A stretch of DNA of 64,000 nucleotides from Legionella worsleiensis (GTDB taxonomy: Bacteria > Pseudomonadota > Gammaproteobacteria > Legionellales > Legionellaceae). The translations under genes were made by a program, and so were the position numbers. Below, in pieces: positions 1 to 9,249 of this stretch. The stretch's first letter is position 1, and every line of letters starts with the position of its first letter. Under the pieces are notes generated by a model. That model searched no databases, was not told the DNA's origin, and was given only the letters and a program-made list of their open reading frames with translations. Location of the stretch: positions 35,428-99,427 of the forward strand of contig NZ_LNZC01000027.1 of the NCBI RefSeq assembly GCF_001467535.1. The letters run 5' to 3'.

Positions 1-71
1 AGTGAAAATATAAATAACAGAAATTTTAACTAAATTAATAACTGCCCGTTACTCTGTAGCGTATTAAAACC

Positions 72-548
72 TTACTGGAGTTGCTGACTCAACAAATACA
101 TTTCAACAGCACAATCAGCTGCATCTCTTCCTTTGTGGCCATGAGTTCCACCGAGACGATCCCAGGCCTGCTCTTCATTTTCAGTAGTTAAAACACCAAA
201 AATAACCGGAATTTCGTAATCAAGCATAACACTTTGGCAGCCCTGACTGACTTGTTCACAAACGTAATCATAATGAGTGGTTTCACCACGAATTACAGCG
301 CCTAAGGCAATAATAGCATGAACCTGTCTGGTTTTGGCTAATAATTGAGCGACAAGAGGAATTTCCACAGCGCCAGGAACTTCAACCAAGGTAATATCAT
401 TGGGTTTGAAACCTAGTTCAGCCAAACGATCCAGGGTTCCCTGCTTCATAGCAGTGGTAATTGCCTCATTAAACGTGCTGACCACTACCGCAATAGGGAA
501 TGGACTCTTTAATTCGGTATAATGTGCTTTAATTAACTTCATTTTCAT
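72..548 (-). CDS. ribH: 6,7-dimethyl-8-ribityllumazine synthase
   Basis: Lumazine synthase condenses 5-amino-6-ribitylaminouracil with dihydroxybutanone phosphate, the step before riboflavin. The 158 residues match the usual family length and carry the family blocks: VVSTFNEAITTAMKQG near the N-terminus, VPGAVEIPL around residue 57, ALGAVIRGETTHYDYV around 80-96 and GTHGHKGRDAADCAVEM near the end. It is the last gene of the ribD-ribE-ribBA-ribH operon; its start lies one base after the ribBA stop, so it should be translationally coupled. Two in-frame ATGs (548 and 542) are possible and the protein differs by only two residues. The usual next gene, nusB, would lie beyond the left edge. I am sure of the family. 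Confidence 0.96.
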   Translation of the reverse strand: MKMKLIKAHYTELKSPFPIAVVVSTFNEAITTAMKQGTLDRLAELGFKPNDITLVEVPGAVEIPLVAQLLAKTRQVHAIIALGAVIRGETTHYDYVCEQVSQGCQSVMLDYEIPVIFGVLTTENEEQAWDRLGGTHGHKGRDAADCAVEMYLLSQQLQ

Positions 549-549
549 C

Positions 550-1755
550 CTAATCTATAGCCAACAAATGCCCAAGCTTTTGTTTTTTTGTTATTAGATA
601 ACCACGATTTTCATCTGTAGGTTCCATCTCCAGAGGAATACGCTGAGCATTAATCCCATAATGTTCCATAGCTGAAATTTTCAAAGGATTATTCGTTAAC
701 ATACGTATTGAATCAATACCTAAATGTTTCAATATCTGATAGGCAATCGCATAATTGCGATCGTCTGCTGGCAAACCCAGTTGCAAATTAGCCTCAACAG
801 TATCCAACCCCTCTTCCTGTAAAGCATATGCTTTAAGCTTATTAGCCAATCCAATGCCTCTTCCTTCCTGTCGTAAATAGATAAGTGCGCCCCCTTCTGC
901 AGCAATTTGGGTAAGTGACGCTTTAAGCTGATTGCCACAATCACATTTACACGAACCAAATACATCTCCGGTAATGCACTCTGAGTGGATTCTAACCAGA
1001 GGAACACGATTTCCATAAACTGGCGGTTTGACCAAAACAAAATGTTCTGCGCTGTCCAGCTCATTTTCAAAAACCGTCATATCAAAAAGACCATAATCTT
1101 TTAAAGGAATAGTGGTAGTTGCTGCCGCAGTAACCAGCTGTTCATTTTTAATACGATATTCAACCAGATCTTTAATAGTGACCAGAGGAATTTGATGCTT
1201 TTCAGAAAAAACCATCAACTCATCCCGCCGACTCATAGTACCGTCTTCGTTAATAATTTCACAAATGACTGCGGCAGGAGTTAAACCAGCCATTCTGACC
1301 AAATCAACACTACCCTCAGTTTGACCTGTTCGCTCCAGTACGCCCTTCTTTCGCGCACGCAAGGGAAACACATGCCCCGGAGAAATAATATCAGCAGGCC
1401 CGCTGTGCGGATCAATGGCAACTTTGATAGTATGAGCTCTGTCTTGCGCTGAAATACCCGTTGAAACACCTTGAGCTGCTTCAATTGAAACGGTAAACGC
1501 AGTGCCATAGGGTGATTTGTTGTTATGCGCCATCATGGGAAGTTGAATTTTTTCAATTAATTCCTCAGCCATAGGCAAACAAATCAAACCACAACCAAAG
1601 CGTGACATAAAATTGATTGCCTCTGGGGTGGCAAATTCAGCGGCCATGACTAAATCACCTTCATTTTCCCTGTCTTCATCATCCATAAGAATAATCATTT
1701 TACCCGCTTTGAGTATTTCCATTGCCTCGTCAATACCGATCAATGAATGCTTCAT
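550..1755 (-). CDS. ribBA: Bifunctional DHBP synthase / GTP cyclohydrolase II
   Basis: A two-domain riboflavin enzyme of 401 residues. The N-terminal half (about 1-205) is 3,4-dihydroxy-2-butanone-4-phosphate synthase, with the acidic active-site loop DDEDRENEGDL at about 25-35. The C-terminal half is GTP cyclohydrolase II, with the zinc cysteines in SECITGDVFGSCKCDCGNQ and the motif LRQEGRGIGL. Many gammaproteobacterial RibBA-type proteins have a decayed RibA half, but here the zinc ligands and the Arg/Glu motif are intact, so both activities are expected. Its ATG overlaps the ribE stop as ATGA, indicating coupled translation. Confidence 0.95.
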   Translation of the reverse strand: MKHSLIGIDEAMEILKAGKMIILMDDEDRENEGDLVMAAEFATPEAINFMSRFGCGLICLPMAEELIEKIQLPMMAHNNKSPYGTAFTVSIEAAQGVSTGISAQDRAHTIKVAIDPHSGPADIISPGHVFPLRARKKGVLERTGQTEGSVDLVRMAGLTPAAVICEIINEDGTMSRRDELMVFSEKHQIPLVTIKDLVEYRIKNEQLVTAAATTTIPLKDYGLFDMTVFENELDSAEHFVLVKPPVYGNRVPLVRIHSECITGDVFGSCKCDCGNQLKASLTQIAAEGGALIYLRQEGRGIGLANKLKAYALQEEGLDTVEANLQLGLPADDRNYAIAYQILKHLGIDSIRMLTNNPLKISAMEHYGINAQRIPLEMEPTDENRGYLITKKQKLGHLLAID

Positions 1756-2366
1756 TTCTCTACCTCATAGTTCAACTTCCCGGCAATTTGAAGCTGATGA
1801 GCAACAATACGGGTAAGATAATCAAATTCTATATTTACCTGCTGCCCCACTCGTAACGTTCTTAACGAGGTATGTAGCAAAGTGTGGGGTACCAGCATTA
1901 GTTTAATGGACTGGTTTATTACCTCGTTAATGGTCAGACTTACTCCTTCCACAGTAATACTGCCTTTGGGTATTAAATAAAACAGGGAGTCAACAGCAAA
2001 TCCATCTACTTCCATTTCAACATATTCGTTCATTGGTTTAATTGATTTTATCACAGCGGTACTTTCTACATGACCAGTCACATAATGACCGCCAAAACGA
2101 GTTGCTGCCATCATGGATCGCTCAAGATTTACCAAATCGCCCAACAATAAACGCCCTAAAGTAGTTATTTTTAATGTTTCAGGTGATACATCAAAATGCA
2201 AGTTTCCACATTCAGAGGATAATAAGGTAAGGCATACGCCGTTAACCGCAATGCTTTCACCAACCTCTAAATGCTCATAAGTTGATGAAATAATCAGCTT
2301 GTTCCCCCATTCACCTTCATGGTTTGCAAGCACCTCTCCTGTTTTTTCAATAAGACCAGTAAACAC
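1752..2366 (-). CDS. ribE: Riboflavin synthase, alpha subunit
   Basis: Dismutates two lumazines to riboflavin. Two internally related lumazine-binding halves are visible: the first holds VGESIAVNGVCLTL, and the second starts near HYVTGHVEST and holds KGSITVEGVSLTINEV. I chose the GTG at 2366 as start, giving 204 residues beginning VFTGLIEKTG like family members. An AGGAGG Shine-Dalgarno lies 5-6 bases upstream of it, while an upstream ATG at 2390 would add eight non-family residues and has no such site. The ribD stop and this start overlap by one base (TAGTG). The downstream end overlaps the ribBA start. Confidence 0.95.
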   Translation of the reverse strand: MFTGLIEKTGEVLANHEGEWGNKLIISSTYEHLEVGESIAVNGVCLTLLSSECGNLHFDVSPETLKITTLGRLLLGDLVNLERSMMAATRFGGHYVTGHVESTAVIKSIKPMNEYVEMEVDGFAVDSLFYLIPKGSITVEGVSLTINEVINQSIKLMLVPHTLLHTSLRTLRVGQQVNIEFDYLTRIVAHQLQIAGKLNYEVEK

Positions 2367-3478
2367 TAAACCTCCTGCCAATCGATACATGCTATCATAT
2401 TATCACCCATTTCGTGCCAGGAAACTTGATGTTTGCGGTCAAATAGTTCACTGTTTTGATAAGCACAAATGGCTTTAGTACCCAAATATACAGGAACGAT
2501 GTACAAATAAGTCCTGTGAACCAAACCTTCCTGATGTAAGGCACTAAAAATTGCTCCCCCGGCTTCTACCCAAACATCATGGTACCCCTGTTCTCCCAAG
2601 TGAGTGAGAACAGAATTTAAATCCAGTCGTCCTGATTTTAAAGGCGTGGCGTGATAGGTACTGTTAGGATAGGGAAAACATGAGTGGTGCAAATGAGGGG
2701 ATTCTGCGCCTGTTTTTAGCCCTTTCTTATCTGCACTAACCCCCGGAGCACCGTAATAAATATGGCAGTGACTGGCCTTGGAAAAAATTAAAGCCTCTTT
2801 TGGCAAACTGAGGTCACGGTCAATAATAGCTACTGGTTTTGCCAGCTCCTGATCAATAAAGCGGGCATTCATTAGAGGATTATCAGCTCTCACGGTATTT
2901 GAGCTGGTTAATATAACATCACTGGTTGCACGCATTTTGTGAGTAAATTCATAACATAAAGAATTCGAGAGCATGATACGCTCATGATTCATTAGTCCTA
3001 TTTTGCCATCCAAAGTCTGAGCCATCTTTACCGTAACCCTGGGTCTGCGAGTTAAAATCCAATAAGCATAGCTTTGGTAAAATTCATCAATTTCGGGTAA
3101 AGGCAAATGCGTTACCTTAATGCCATGAGCTTCTAAAAGAGCAGTGGAATTATTTTCGGCAACAATAGGATTAGGATCTTTAAAAGAAAAATACACCTGT
3201 TCTATGCCATGATTGATAATCGCATTGACACAGGGAGGCGTTTTTCCCCAATGATTACATGGTTCCAGAGTAATATATAAACTAACCCCTGGCGTTTTAG
3301 GGGGAAATTGTGCTAACAATAGTTGTTCGGCATGTGGCAAACCTGCACCCCTATGCCAGTCCTGTGCTATAATCGAGCCATTTCGCACAGCTACTGCGCC
3401 AACGCTAGGATTGGGCGCACAAATCCCCTGACCTAGTTTGGCTTGTTTAAGTGCCGCAAGCAAAAACTGTTCGTGCAT
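2366..3478 (-). CDS. ribD: Bifunctional diaminohydroxyphosphoribosylaminopyrimidine deaminase / reductase
   Basis: Second and third steps of riboflavin synthesis. The N-terminal deaminase domain (about 1-145) has the zinc motifs HAEQ and TLEPCNHWGKTPPC. The C-terminal reductase domain starts with PRVTVKMAQTLDGKIGL and continues through SSNTVRADNPLMNAR. The length of 370 residues is normal. It is first in the rib operon and divergent from the M48 peptidase gene with only about 50 bases between starts. That space and the region upstream hold no FMN riboswitch, so flavin feedback by that route is not supported here. Confidence 0.95.
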   Translation of the reverse strand: MHEQFLLAALKQAKLGQGICAPNPSVGAVAVRNGSIIAQDWHRGAGLPHAEQLLLAQFPPKTPGVSLYITLEPCNHWGKTPPCVNAIINHGIEQVYFSFKDPNPIVAENNSTALLEAHGIKVTHLPLPEIDEFYQSYAYWILTRRPRVTVKMAQTLDGKIGLMNHERIMLSNSLCYEFTHKMRATSDVILTSSNTVRADNPLMNARFIDQELAKPVAIIDRDLSLPKEALIFSKASHCHIYYGAPGVSADKKGLKTGAESPHLHHSCFPYPNSTYHATPLKSGRLDLNSVLTHLGEQGYHDVWVEAGGAIFSALHQEGLVHRTYLYIVPVYLGTKAICAYQNSELFDRKHQVSWHEMGDNMIACIDWQEV

Positions 3479-3528
3479 TGATTAACCACCTTTTAAAGAT
3501 GTACGAATGATAACAAATTATTCAATTT

Positions 3529-4971
3529 ATGAGTAGCCTAATGATTCAATTGAGTTTAGATTATGTGTTAAAAGCCGTTATTTCCAGGCTATTTCCCTGG
3601 TCAAGTGTGTTTGCACTTTTTCTAACCATGCAATGCGCCTTGGCCAGCGGACTTTCTCCCTACTCCACAAAAGAGTTGGAGGAACTGGAACATCAATTTA
3701 TTCAATTGATTAACCAATCAGACAGTGTAGAACGCAATCCATTAGCCAATCAATTCATTAATCATATAGGAAAAAAACTCGCATCTCATGGAAAAATCAA
3801 AACGCCTTATTTTTTTATTGTAAAATCCAGAGAAATCAATGCGTTCGCAGGACCAGGGGGTTACATAGGAATTAATTCACAACTCATCTTAACTACCCAG
3901 AATGAAAGCGAGTTGGCTGCGGTAATGGCTCATGAAATTGCTCACGTTCGTTTGCATCATCTTTACAGTATGATTGAGCACCAGAAGCAGATGAGAGTTC
4001 CCATGTTAGCGTCTATGCTAGCCTCTGCGGCCCTTGGTGTTTTAAATCCGACGGCAGGAATGGGAGCCATGATGGCATCACTTTCAGGATTTTCACAAGA
4101 CAATATTAATTTTACCCGCTCTAAAGAAAAAGAAGCAGACAGAATAGGTATAGACATGTTAATTAAAGCCGGTTTTGACCCTCGTGGCATGGCCGCTTTT
4201 TTCCAAAAAATGCAGGAAAATTCCCGTTATTATTATTCTGCTGATGTTCCTGCAATTCTCCGCACTCACCCCATAGACGCAGATCGTATCGCTGAGGCAG
4301 AAAACCGAACCGCCCGTCTGGAAAATAAAAAACATGATGACTCAATGGATTATTCTTTATTTAAAGAACTGATTCGTGTTTCCGTAACACCGCAAAGCAA
4401 GCAAATACTGGACTATTATGAGCATGATTGCCACAAGAAAAACAACGCCATAGCCTGTCAGTACGGATATGTCCTTGCTCTTTTAAACGCTAATCACTTT
4501 GCAAAGGCCGCTGATCGTATCAAGCCTCTTATCGATAAGCATGCAGATAATTTGTATTTTCAAATAGCACTAGCTCAGGCTGAACTGGGATTATCCCAAT
4601 ATAAAACGGCCATCAACCGCCTTGCAGAAGCTCAAAAAAACTATCCCGATAATTATGCTGCGTTAATGGCTTACGCTCAAGGCTTACTTTCAGCCAATCA
4701 AGCAGAAAAAGCAACGAGCGTACTGCTTAAAGGCAGCAGAATTTATAAAAACGATTTACCCTTATGTCGGGAGTTAGCTCGAGCTCAAGCTGAATCGCAT
4801 CAAAAAAATTACGCTTATTTTACCCAATCGCAATGTTTGTTACTTGAAGGGCAACACAGAGCAGCCGTAGCTCAATTAAAAGTGGCACGTAGTTTGTCTA
4901 AAAAGGATCCCTATCTGTCCGCTCGCATTGAAGCTAAAATTGATGAAATAAAATTCATGACCGAAAACTAA
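3529..4971 (+). CDS. M48-family periplasmic metalloprotease with TPR tail (BepA/YfgC-like)
   Basis: An exported zinc metallopeptidase of 480 residues. An N-terminal hydrophobic segment (about 22-40, ending ALASG) looks like a signal peptide. The catalytic HEXXH is HEIAH at residues 135-139, and the third zinc ligand is Glu202 in KEADRIG. The C-terminal half (about 290-480) is alpha-helical with TPR-like repeats, the layout of E. coli BepA, which handles outer-membrane protein assembly and LptD maturation. The exact start is uncertain; a second ATG four codons in would also give a signal peptide. It is a single gene divergent from ribD. The family is certain; the BepA-like role is inferred. 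Confidence 0.88.
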   Translation: MSSLMIQLSLDYVLKAVISRLFPWSSVFALFLTMQCALASGLSPYSTKELEELEHQFIQLINQSDSVERNPLANQFINHIGKKLASHGKIKTPYFFIVKSREINAFAGPGGYIGINSQLILTTQNESELAAVMAHEIAHVRLHHLYSMIEHQKQMRVPMLASMLASAALGVLNPTAGMGAMMASLSGFSQDNINFTRSKEKEADRIGIDMLIKAGFDPRGMAAFFQKMQENSRYYYSADVPAILRTHPIDADRIAEAENRTARLENKKHDDSMDYSLFKELIRVSVTPQSKQILDYYEHDCHKKNNAIACQYGYVLALLNANHFAKAADRIKPLIDKHADNLYFQIALAQAELGLSQYKTAINRLAEAQKNYPDNYAALMAYAQGLLSANQAEKATSVLLKGSRIYKNDLPLCRELARAQAESHQKNYAYFTQSQCLLLEGQHRAAVAQLKVARSLSKKDPYLSARIEAKIDEIKFMTEN

Positions 4972-5083
4972 ACATCCCACAAATCCATCCCTTGCATGCG
5001 AGTCGCCAAATTACTGAGACTTGACGCCATGACCTAATTTACATGGACATGGCATATTTTTATGTGGTACAGCTATGTTTACA

Positions 5084-5123
5084 TATAGACTTTATATAGT
5101 TAATAGTCTATATTTAGACTATT
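5084..5123. promoter_or_regulatory. Palindromic operator of the RES toxin-antitoxin operon
   Basis: A perfect inverted repeat, AATAGTCTA - TATT - TAGACTATT (5102-5123), lies about 20 bases upstream of the antitoxin ATG. A further TATAGAC half-site (5084-5090) is inverted with respect to the first arm. Three GTCTA/TAGAC half-sites just before a toxin-antitoxin operon are what is expected for autoregulation by the HTH-containing antitoxin. Binding is inferred. Confidence 0.6.
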
Positions 5124-5144
5124 GTTCAGACCCAAGGTGCTGTG

Positions 5145-5543
5145 ATGATTCCTAATAACACATCCCCCGTATTAGCCAAAGAGCATATTGCAACAGCCTT
5201 TAAAGTAGTTTTAAATATTTTTGCCAAGTGGCATTGCTCTACAGATGAAGCACTGATTCTATTGGGCTTAAAGCGCTCTACCTGGTTCAAATATAAAAAT
5301 GCACCAGATCGTGCTTCATTTAGTCATGATATTACCGAACGTATTTCCTACATCTTAAACATTCATGCGGCATTAAGAATATTATTTTCCGATCCGGATT
5401 CGGTGTATCAATGGGTAAGAAAACCCAATACAGCACCATTTTTTAATGGACGTTCCGCTATGGACATCATGTTACAAGGGCGAGTTGTCGATTTATGGGC
5501 TGTAGCCAGCAGGCTTAATGCAGAACGAGGTGGTAAATCCTGA
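5145..5543 (+). CDS. Antitoxin of the DUF2384 / Xre-MbcA-ParS family
   Basis: Small antitoxin (132 residues) that should neutralise the RES toxin encoded directly downstream. The N-terminal part (about 15-70, including WHCSTDEALILLGLKRSTWFKY) resembles a Xre-type helix-turn-helix. The C-terminal part (RSAMDIMLQGRVVDLWAVASRL) is the DUF2384 segment, which in this family occupies the toxin active site. The ATG at 5145 is preferred over a GTG one codon earlier because AAGGTG sits at proper spacing from it. The stop overlaps the toxin start by one base (TGATG), and an inverted repeat lies just upstream. Confidence 0.85.
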   Translation: MIPNNTSPVLAKEHIATAFKVVLNIFAKWHCSTDEALILLGLKRSTWFKYKNAPDRASFSHDITERISYILNIHAALRILFSDPDSVYQWVRKPNTAPFFNGRSAMDIMLQGRVVDLWAVASRLNAERGGKS

Positions 5544-6250
5544 TGATTTCCCTGGATTTATTTGCAAAATCAACCTTTGACAGACAACGCTGCTACCGTA
5601 TTATTCCCTCTCAATTTCCGCCCATTCATTTATTTGAAGACGTTGCTGATCCCGAAGAGTTCGAGGCTTTATTTGCAGTGCAAATGCTGACTAATCCTCG
5701 CATTCAGGAAGAAATAGGCTTACTGGAACGAGTACCTGCAGATCAAAGGCTTTATGGTGTTCCAGGTTGCGGTTATGTTATGGCCGCTTTTACGCACATT
5801 AATCCCGATGGAAGCAGATTTTCAAATGGTGACTACGGCATTTACTATGCCGCAGATTCACTATCAACCGCAATTGCAGAAACCGTATACCATAAAGAAC
5901 AATTCCTCTCATATACCAAAGAACCACCTCAGGAATTGGCTATGCGAAGCTTGATAGCAGAATTCAGCGCCGATTTATTTAACTTAACGCTACTGAATAA
6001 AACGGATAATCCATTGTATTCTCCGGTAGATTATTCGCAAAGCCAGGTTTTTGGTTCACAAATCAAAGAACATCGGGAAGACGGTATTGTATATCACTCC
6101 ATACGCTCAGATGGAACGAACTTTGCGCTTTTTAAACCAAGCTCCATTCATCATTGCCAACAAGGCGCACATTTTAGTTATGTGTGGAACGGCTCTCAAA
6201 TCAGTACTGTCTATCAAAAAGTAGTAGAAAGTGATTACAAAAAACAATAG
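5543..6250 (+). CDS. RES-domain toxin (NAD+-degrading family)
   Basis: Toxin of the Xre/RES (ParST/MbcTA-like) family, 235 residues. The family's Arg-Glu-Ser pattern is present: Arg19 in CYRI, the SRFSNGDYGIYYAADSLSTAIAE block with Arg92 and Glu113, and a C-terminal serine in HSIRSDG. Characterised members hydrolyse or phosphorolyse NAD+ or ADP-ribosylate metabolic enzymes; which reaction applies here cannot be read from sequence. It is translationally coupled to the antitoxin by a one-base overlap. All expected active-site positions are present, so the toxin is probably intact. Confidence 0.88.
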   Translation: MISLDLFAKSTFDRQRCYRIIPSQFPPIHLFEDVADPEEFEALFAVQMLTNPRIQEEIGLLERVPADQRLYGVPGCGYVMAAFTHINPDGSRFSNGDYGIYYAADSLSTAIAETVYHKEQFLSYTKEPPQELAMRSLIAEFSADLFNLTLLNKTDNPLYSPVDYSQSQVFGSQIKEHREDGIVYHSIRSDGTNFALFKPSSIHHCQQGAHFSYVWNGSQISTVYQKVVESDYKKQ

Positions 6251-6266
6251 TTATTCACCACAGACC

Positions 6267-7592
6267 CTAATCAAGATCGAATTTTTTTAATTTGTATCTC
6301 AACGTACGAAAACTCACGCCTAACAAACGAGCGGCAGCGGTTCGATTCCACTTTGTTTTATTAAGCGCATCCAGTATCAATTCTTTTTCCTGTTCTTGCA
6401 GAAACCCGGTTAAATTTGATGATGCGGTTCCCGCAGGGGTCAGTGTGCTTGATGGCAATTTCGGTATGTGCAAGTCACCGGGTTGAATGACCTCGCCTTC
6501 ACTCATCGCCATAGCGCGTTCCAGGATATTTTCTAACTCTCTGACATTTCCAGGAAAGTGATAACTTTGCAGTAAATTAAAACAGTCATTACTCAGCATA
6601 ACAGGTGATCTTTTTTGATTTTTTGCCAATTTTTTCAATATCGCTTTCGCTAATTCAGGAATGTCTGAAAGTCGCTCAGCCAAGGAGGGCACCCTTAACT
6701 CAATAACATTGACACGATAATACAAATCTTGCCTGAATGTACCCGCATTTATTTCATCCAGCAGGTTTTTATGACTGGCACTGAGTATGCGGACATCTAC
6801 CGGAATTTCATACAATTCACCAATAGGTTTTATCGCTTTTTCCTGAATTGCACGTAATAACTTAACTTGCATAACCAGTGGAAGCTCTGCAATTTCATCG
6901 AGAAACAAAGTACCGCCATGAGCGGCAACAAATAACCCTTTTTTATCGGATGTAGCCCCCGTAAAACTCCCTTTGGCATGGCCAAAAAACTCTGATTCCA
7001 TTAATTCAGCAGGTATGGCACCGCAATTCACAGGAATAAAGGGGTTATCTCTTCTCGGGCCATTAGCGTGAATCAGTTGGGCAACCAATTCTTTTCCTAC
7101 ACCCGAGTCCCCCTGAATAAAAACGGGCGCCTGGCTTCTTGCCAGTTTATGAATACTTTCTTTCAATTGATTCATCACTGGGCTATTACCTACCAAAGTC
7201 TCATCTTCGGGGCTTATTTGCGTACTCTGCGTTGCCAGTGCTGTTTTGACAAGATCCTTTAACATCATCAAATCTATAGGTTTGGATACATAATCAAAAG
7301 CGCCAGCTTTGAGGGTATTCACAGCACCTTCAACATTTCCATAAGCCGTAATGACTGCGACGGGTATCTGCGGCTTAAATTTTTGAATAAATTTAACCAG
7401 TTCAATACCATCACCATCGGGTAAGCGCATATCGGTAAGCACCATAGAATAATGATTCTGTTTTATGGCTTCCATCCCCTCTTTAAAATTAGAGGCAGTA
7501 TCGCAAAGCAAGCCCATGCGCAATAAGGTGAGCGTTAATAACTCCCGAATATCCGGCTCATCATCAATGACCAAAACGGTGTTTTTTGTCAT
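6267..7592 (-). CDS. pilR: Sigma-54-dependent response regulator of type IV pili
   Basis: NtrC-type activator of 441 residues. The N-terminal receiver domain carries the acidic pocket DDEP at 10-13 and phosphoacceptor Asp54 in VLTDMRLPDGDG. The AAA+ domain has Walker A GDSGVGKE, the sigma-54 contact loop GSFTGA (canonical GAFTGA with Ala to Ser) and Walker B GGTLFLDEIAELP. The C-terminus is a Fis-like HTH, NRTAAARLLGVSFRTLRYKL. I start it at 7592, where ATG overlaps the pilS stop as ATGA; a longer frame starting at 7634 would add 14 residues before the receiver. Partnering PilS, it should activate pilin and other sigma-54 promoters. Confidence 0.92.
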   Translation of the reverse strand: MTKNTVLVIDDEPDIRELLTLTLLRMGLLCDTASNFKEGMEAIKQNHYSMVLTDMRLPDGDGIELVKFIQKFKPQIPVAVITAYGNVEGAVNTLKAGAFDYVSKPIDLMMLKDLVKTALATQSTQISPEDETLVGNSPVMNQLKESIHKLARSQAPVFIQGDSGVGKELVAQLIHANGPRRDNPFIPVNCGAIPAELMESEFFGHAKGSFTGATSDKKGLFVAAHGGTLFLDEIAELPLVMQVKLLRAIQEKAIKPIGELYEIPVDVRILSASHKNLLDEINAGTFRQDLYYRVNVIELRVPSLAERLSDIPELAKAILKKLAKNQKRSPVMLSNDCFNLLQSYHFPGNVRELENILERAMAMSEGEVIQPGDLHIPKLPSSTLTPAGTASSNLTGFLQEQEKELILDALNKTKWNRTAAARLLGVSFRTLRYKLKKFDLD

Positions 7593-9172
7593 ATTAATAG
7601 TTCTTCCGATGAATTTAACGTTATGGCAAAACAACTTCCTTTAGTTGATTTCATCAACTCTAAGCGAGCTTGATTCATTTCACATAAATCTCTGGCGAGA
7701 AACAAACCCATGCCGGTACCTGTGCGTAAGGTAGAAAAAAACGGCTCAAAGATATTTTCTCTGTTCTCAGCAGCAACACCACATCCCGAATCACTTACCG
7801 TTATCATAATTTTGTTCGCTAAACATTTTACAGCAATAATAATATTCACCTGGCCATCTTCATCACGCCCATGCTGCATGGCATTATCACAAAGTATGAC
7901 TAATATTTGTTCCAGTTGACTCGTATCAAATACACATGAAATACTTCTGTTTTTGGGCGCTTTAATCGTTAGATTGCATTGATTGCTTTGACAAAAAGTA
8001 TGTTTAAACTGTTCTAAAAAATTCACTATTTCATTAACTTGAGGATGAGATTGTTGACGACGAGTCAATTGCAACACGTTTTTAATAACACCATTCATTC
8101 GCTGGCAATTGTTCATAATCATTTGTTTCAAACGAGAATCTTCTTCATTTAGCACATGATTGTCGCCGAGCAATTGTGCTGCATGAGCTATAGCCCCCAG
8201 GGGATTTCGTAACTCGTGCGCAATACTTGCTGAAAATCGCCCCAAAGCGGCCAGTTTGAGCTGTTGTGCCTGTTGACCAATATATGTCATGTCTTCAAGG
8301 AGGATAAGCACTTCGGGATTATTGGCAACATCAGTTGAAAAAAAATGAACTCTCAAATACGGTTTTTCGATTATAGTTTGTGCAATCCCCTCATTTATTT
8401 TATTTTTTACTAAAAATTGATCGAACTTTCCAGCAAGTTGTTCCGAAAGTTGATGCAAGGATCCTGGCGTATTTTTTTTGGTAAGATTAAAAAACTGCCG
8501 TGCAGCGGAGTTGATTAATTTAATATGCTTTGCCCCATCGACATAAACAACGCCTGAATGCAGTCTTTCGACAATGTATTCATTAATGCGCTGCATACTG
8601 GCCAACTCATAGCTGCGGTGGCGAGCCAAATACTCCGATTGTCTGACCCAATTCGAAAGATACCAGGCGGTAATCGCTGTAGCAAAAAATCCGGCACCGT
8701 AAATTCCACTATAAAAAAAAGTACTTAAGTCTCTTTGGTTATCCAGTATAAACTTTAATATATTGCCGCATAACAGCAAACAACTGGCAAGGGCAGCAAA
8801 AAAAATCGCCAATCGTCCTGGAACCAGTATGCTGAGTGCCGCAATGGTGACATTTAATAAAATTCCATAACCAGAATCCATATTTCCGATAATGCTCAAC
8901 ATGATGGAAATAGCAATAACATCCACTGTTCCTGCTAAAAACACCTGCTTATCAAAGCTCAGAAGCCTTTGATACCCAATAACTAAAAAAATTAAAGCAA
9001 AAAAGAAATAAAGAATAAGAGTGGTGTAAAATAAGGGAGAATGTAATTTGTAAATGAAACTGAAAAAATACATCCCCAGCAGTAAAATAACGCTTAAAAG
9101 TCTATAAACATGATAAACCAGTAAAATTCGCCATTGTCTGTCTTCTGGATTATGGAGAGAACGAACAGGCAT
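7589..9172 (-). CDS. pilS: Membrane sensor histidine kinase PilS
   Basis: Sensor kinase of 527 residues. About six membrane helices occupy the N-terminal 190 residues, followed by a PAS-like segment (about 200-300). The dimerisation domain follows with phosphoacceptor His319 in SIAHELRNPLGAI, then an HATPase domain with N box LCDNAMQHG, G1 box DSGCGV and G2 box GTGMGLFLARDL. The membrane topology and the pairing with pilR are typical of PilS, which senses membrane pilin levels in Pseudomonas. Its stop overlaps the pilR start. The Sel1-repeat gene lies 77 bases upstream in the same direction. Confidence 0.92.
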   Translation of the reverse strand: MPVRSLHNPEDRQWRILLVYHVYRLLSVILLLGMYFFSFIYKLHSPLFYTTLILYFFFALIFLVIGYQRLLSFDKQVFLAGTVDVIAISIMLSIIGNMDSGYGILLNVTIAALSILVPGRLAIFFAALASCLLLCGNILKFILDNQRDLSTFFYSGIYGAGFFATAITAWYLSNWVRQSEYLARHRSYELASMQRINEYIVERLHSGVVYVDGAKHIKLINSAARQFFNLTKKNTPGSLHQLSEQLAGKFDQFLVKNKINEGIAQTIIEKPYLRVHFFSTDVANNPEVLILLEDMTYIGQQAQQLKLAALGRFSASIAHELRNPLGAIAHAAQLLGDNHVLNEEDSRLKQMIMNNCQRMNGVIKNVLQLTRRQQSHPQVNEIVNFLEQFKHTFCQSNQCNLTIKAPKNRSISCVFDTSQLEQILVILCDNAMQHGRDEDGQVNIIIAVKCLANKIMITVSDSGCGVAAENRENIFEPFFSTLRTGTGMGLFLARDLCEMNQARLELMKSTKGSCFAITLNSSEELLI

Positions 9173-9249
9173 TGCACTGATCCGATTAATGATTGATATT
9201 CATTTTATTATAGAAACATAAATTTAGATTTTGCGATAGAGCCTAGGCA

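Noticed and set aside
3478..3529. FMN riboswitch before ribD
   Set aside because: The gap is about 50 bases, too short, and shows no conserved RFN pattern.
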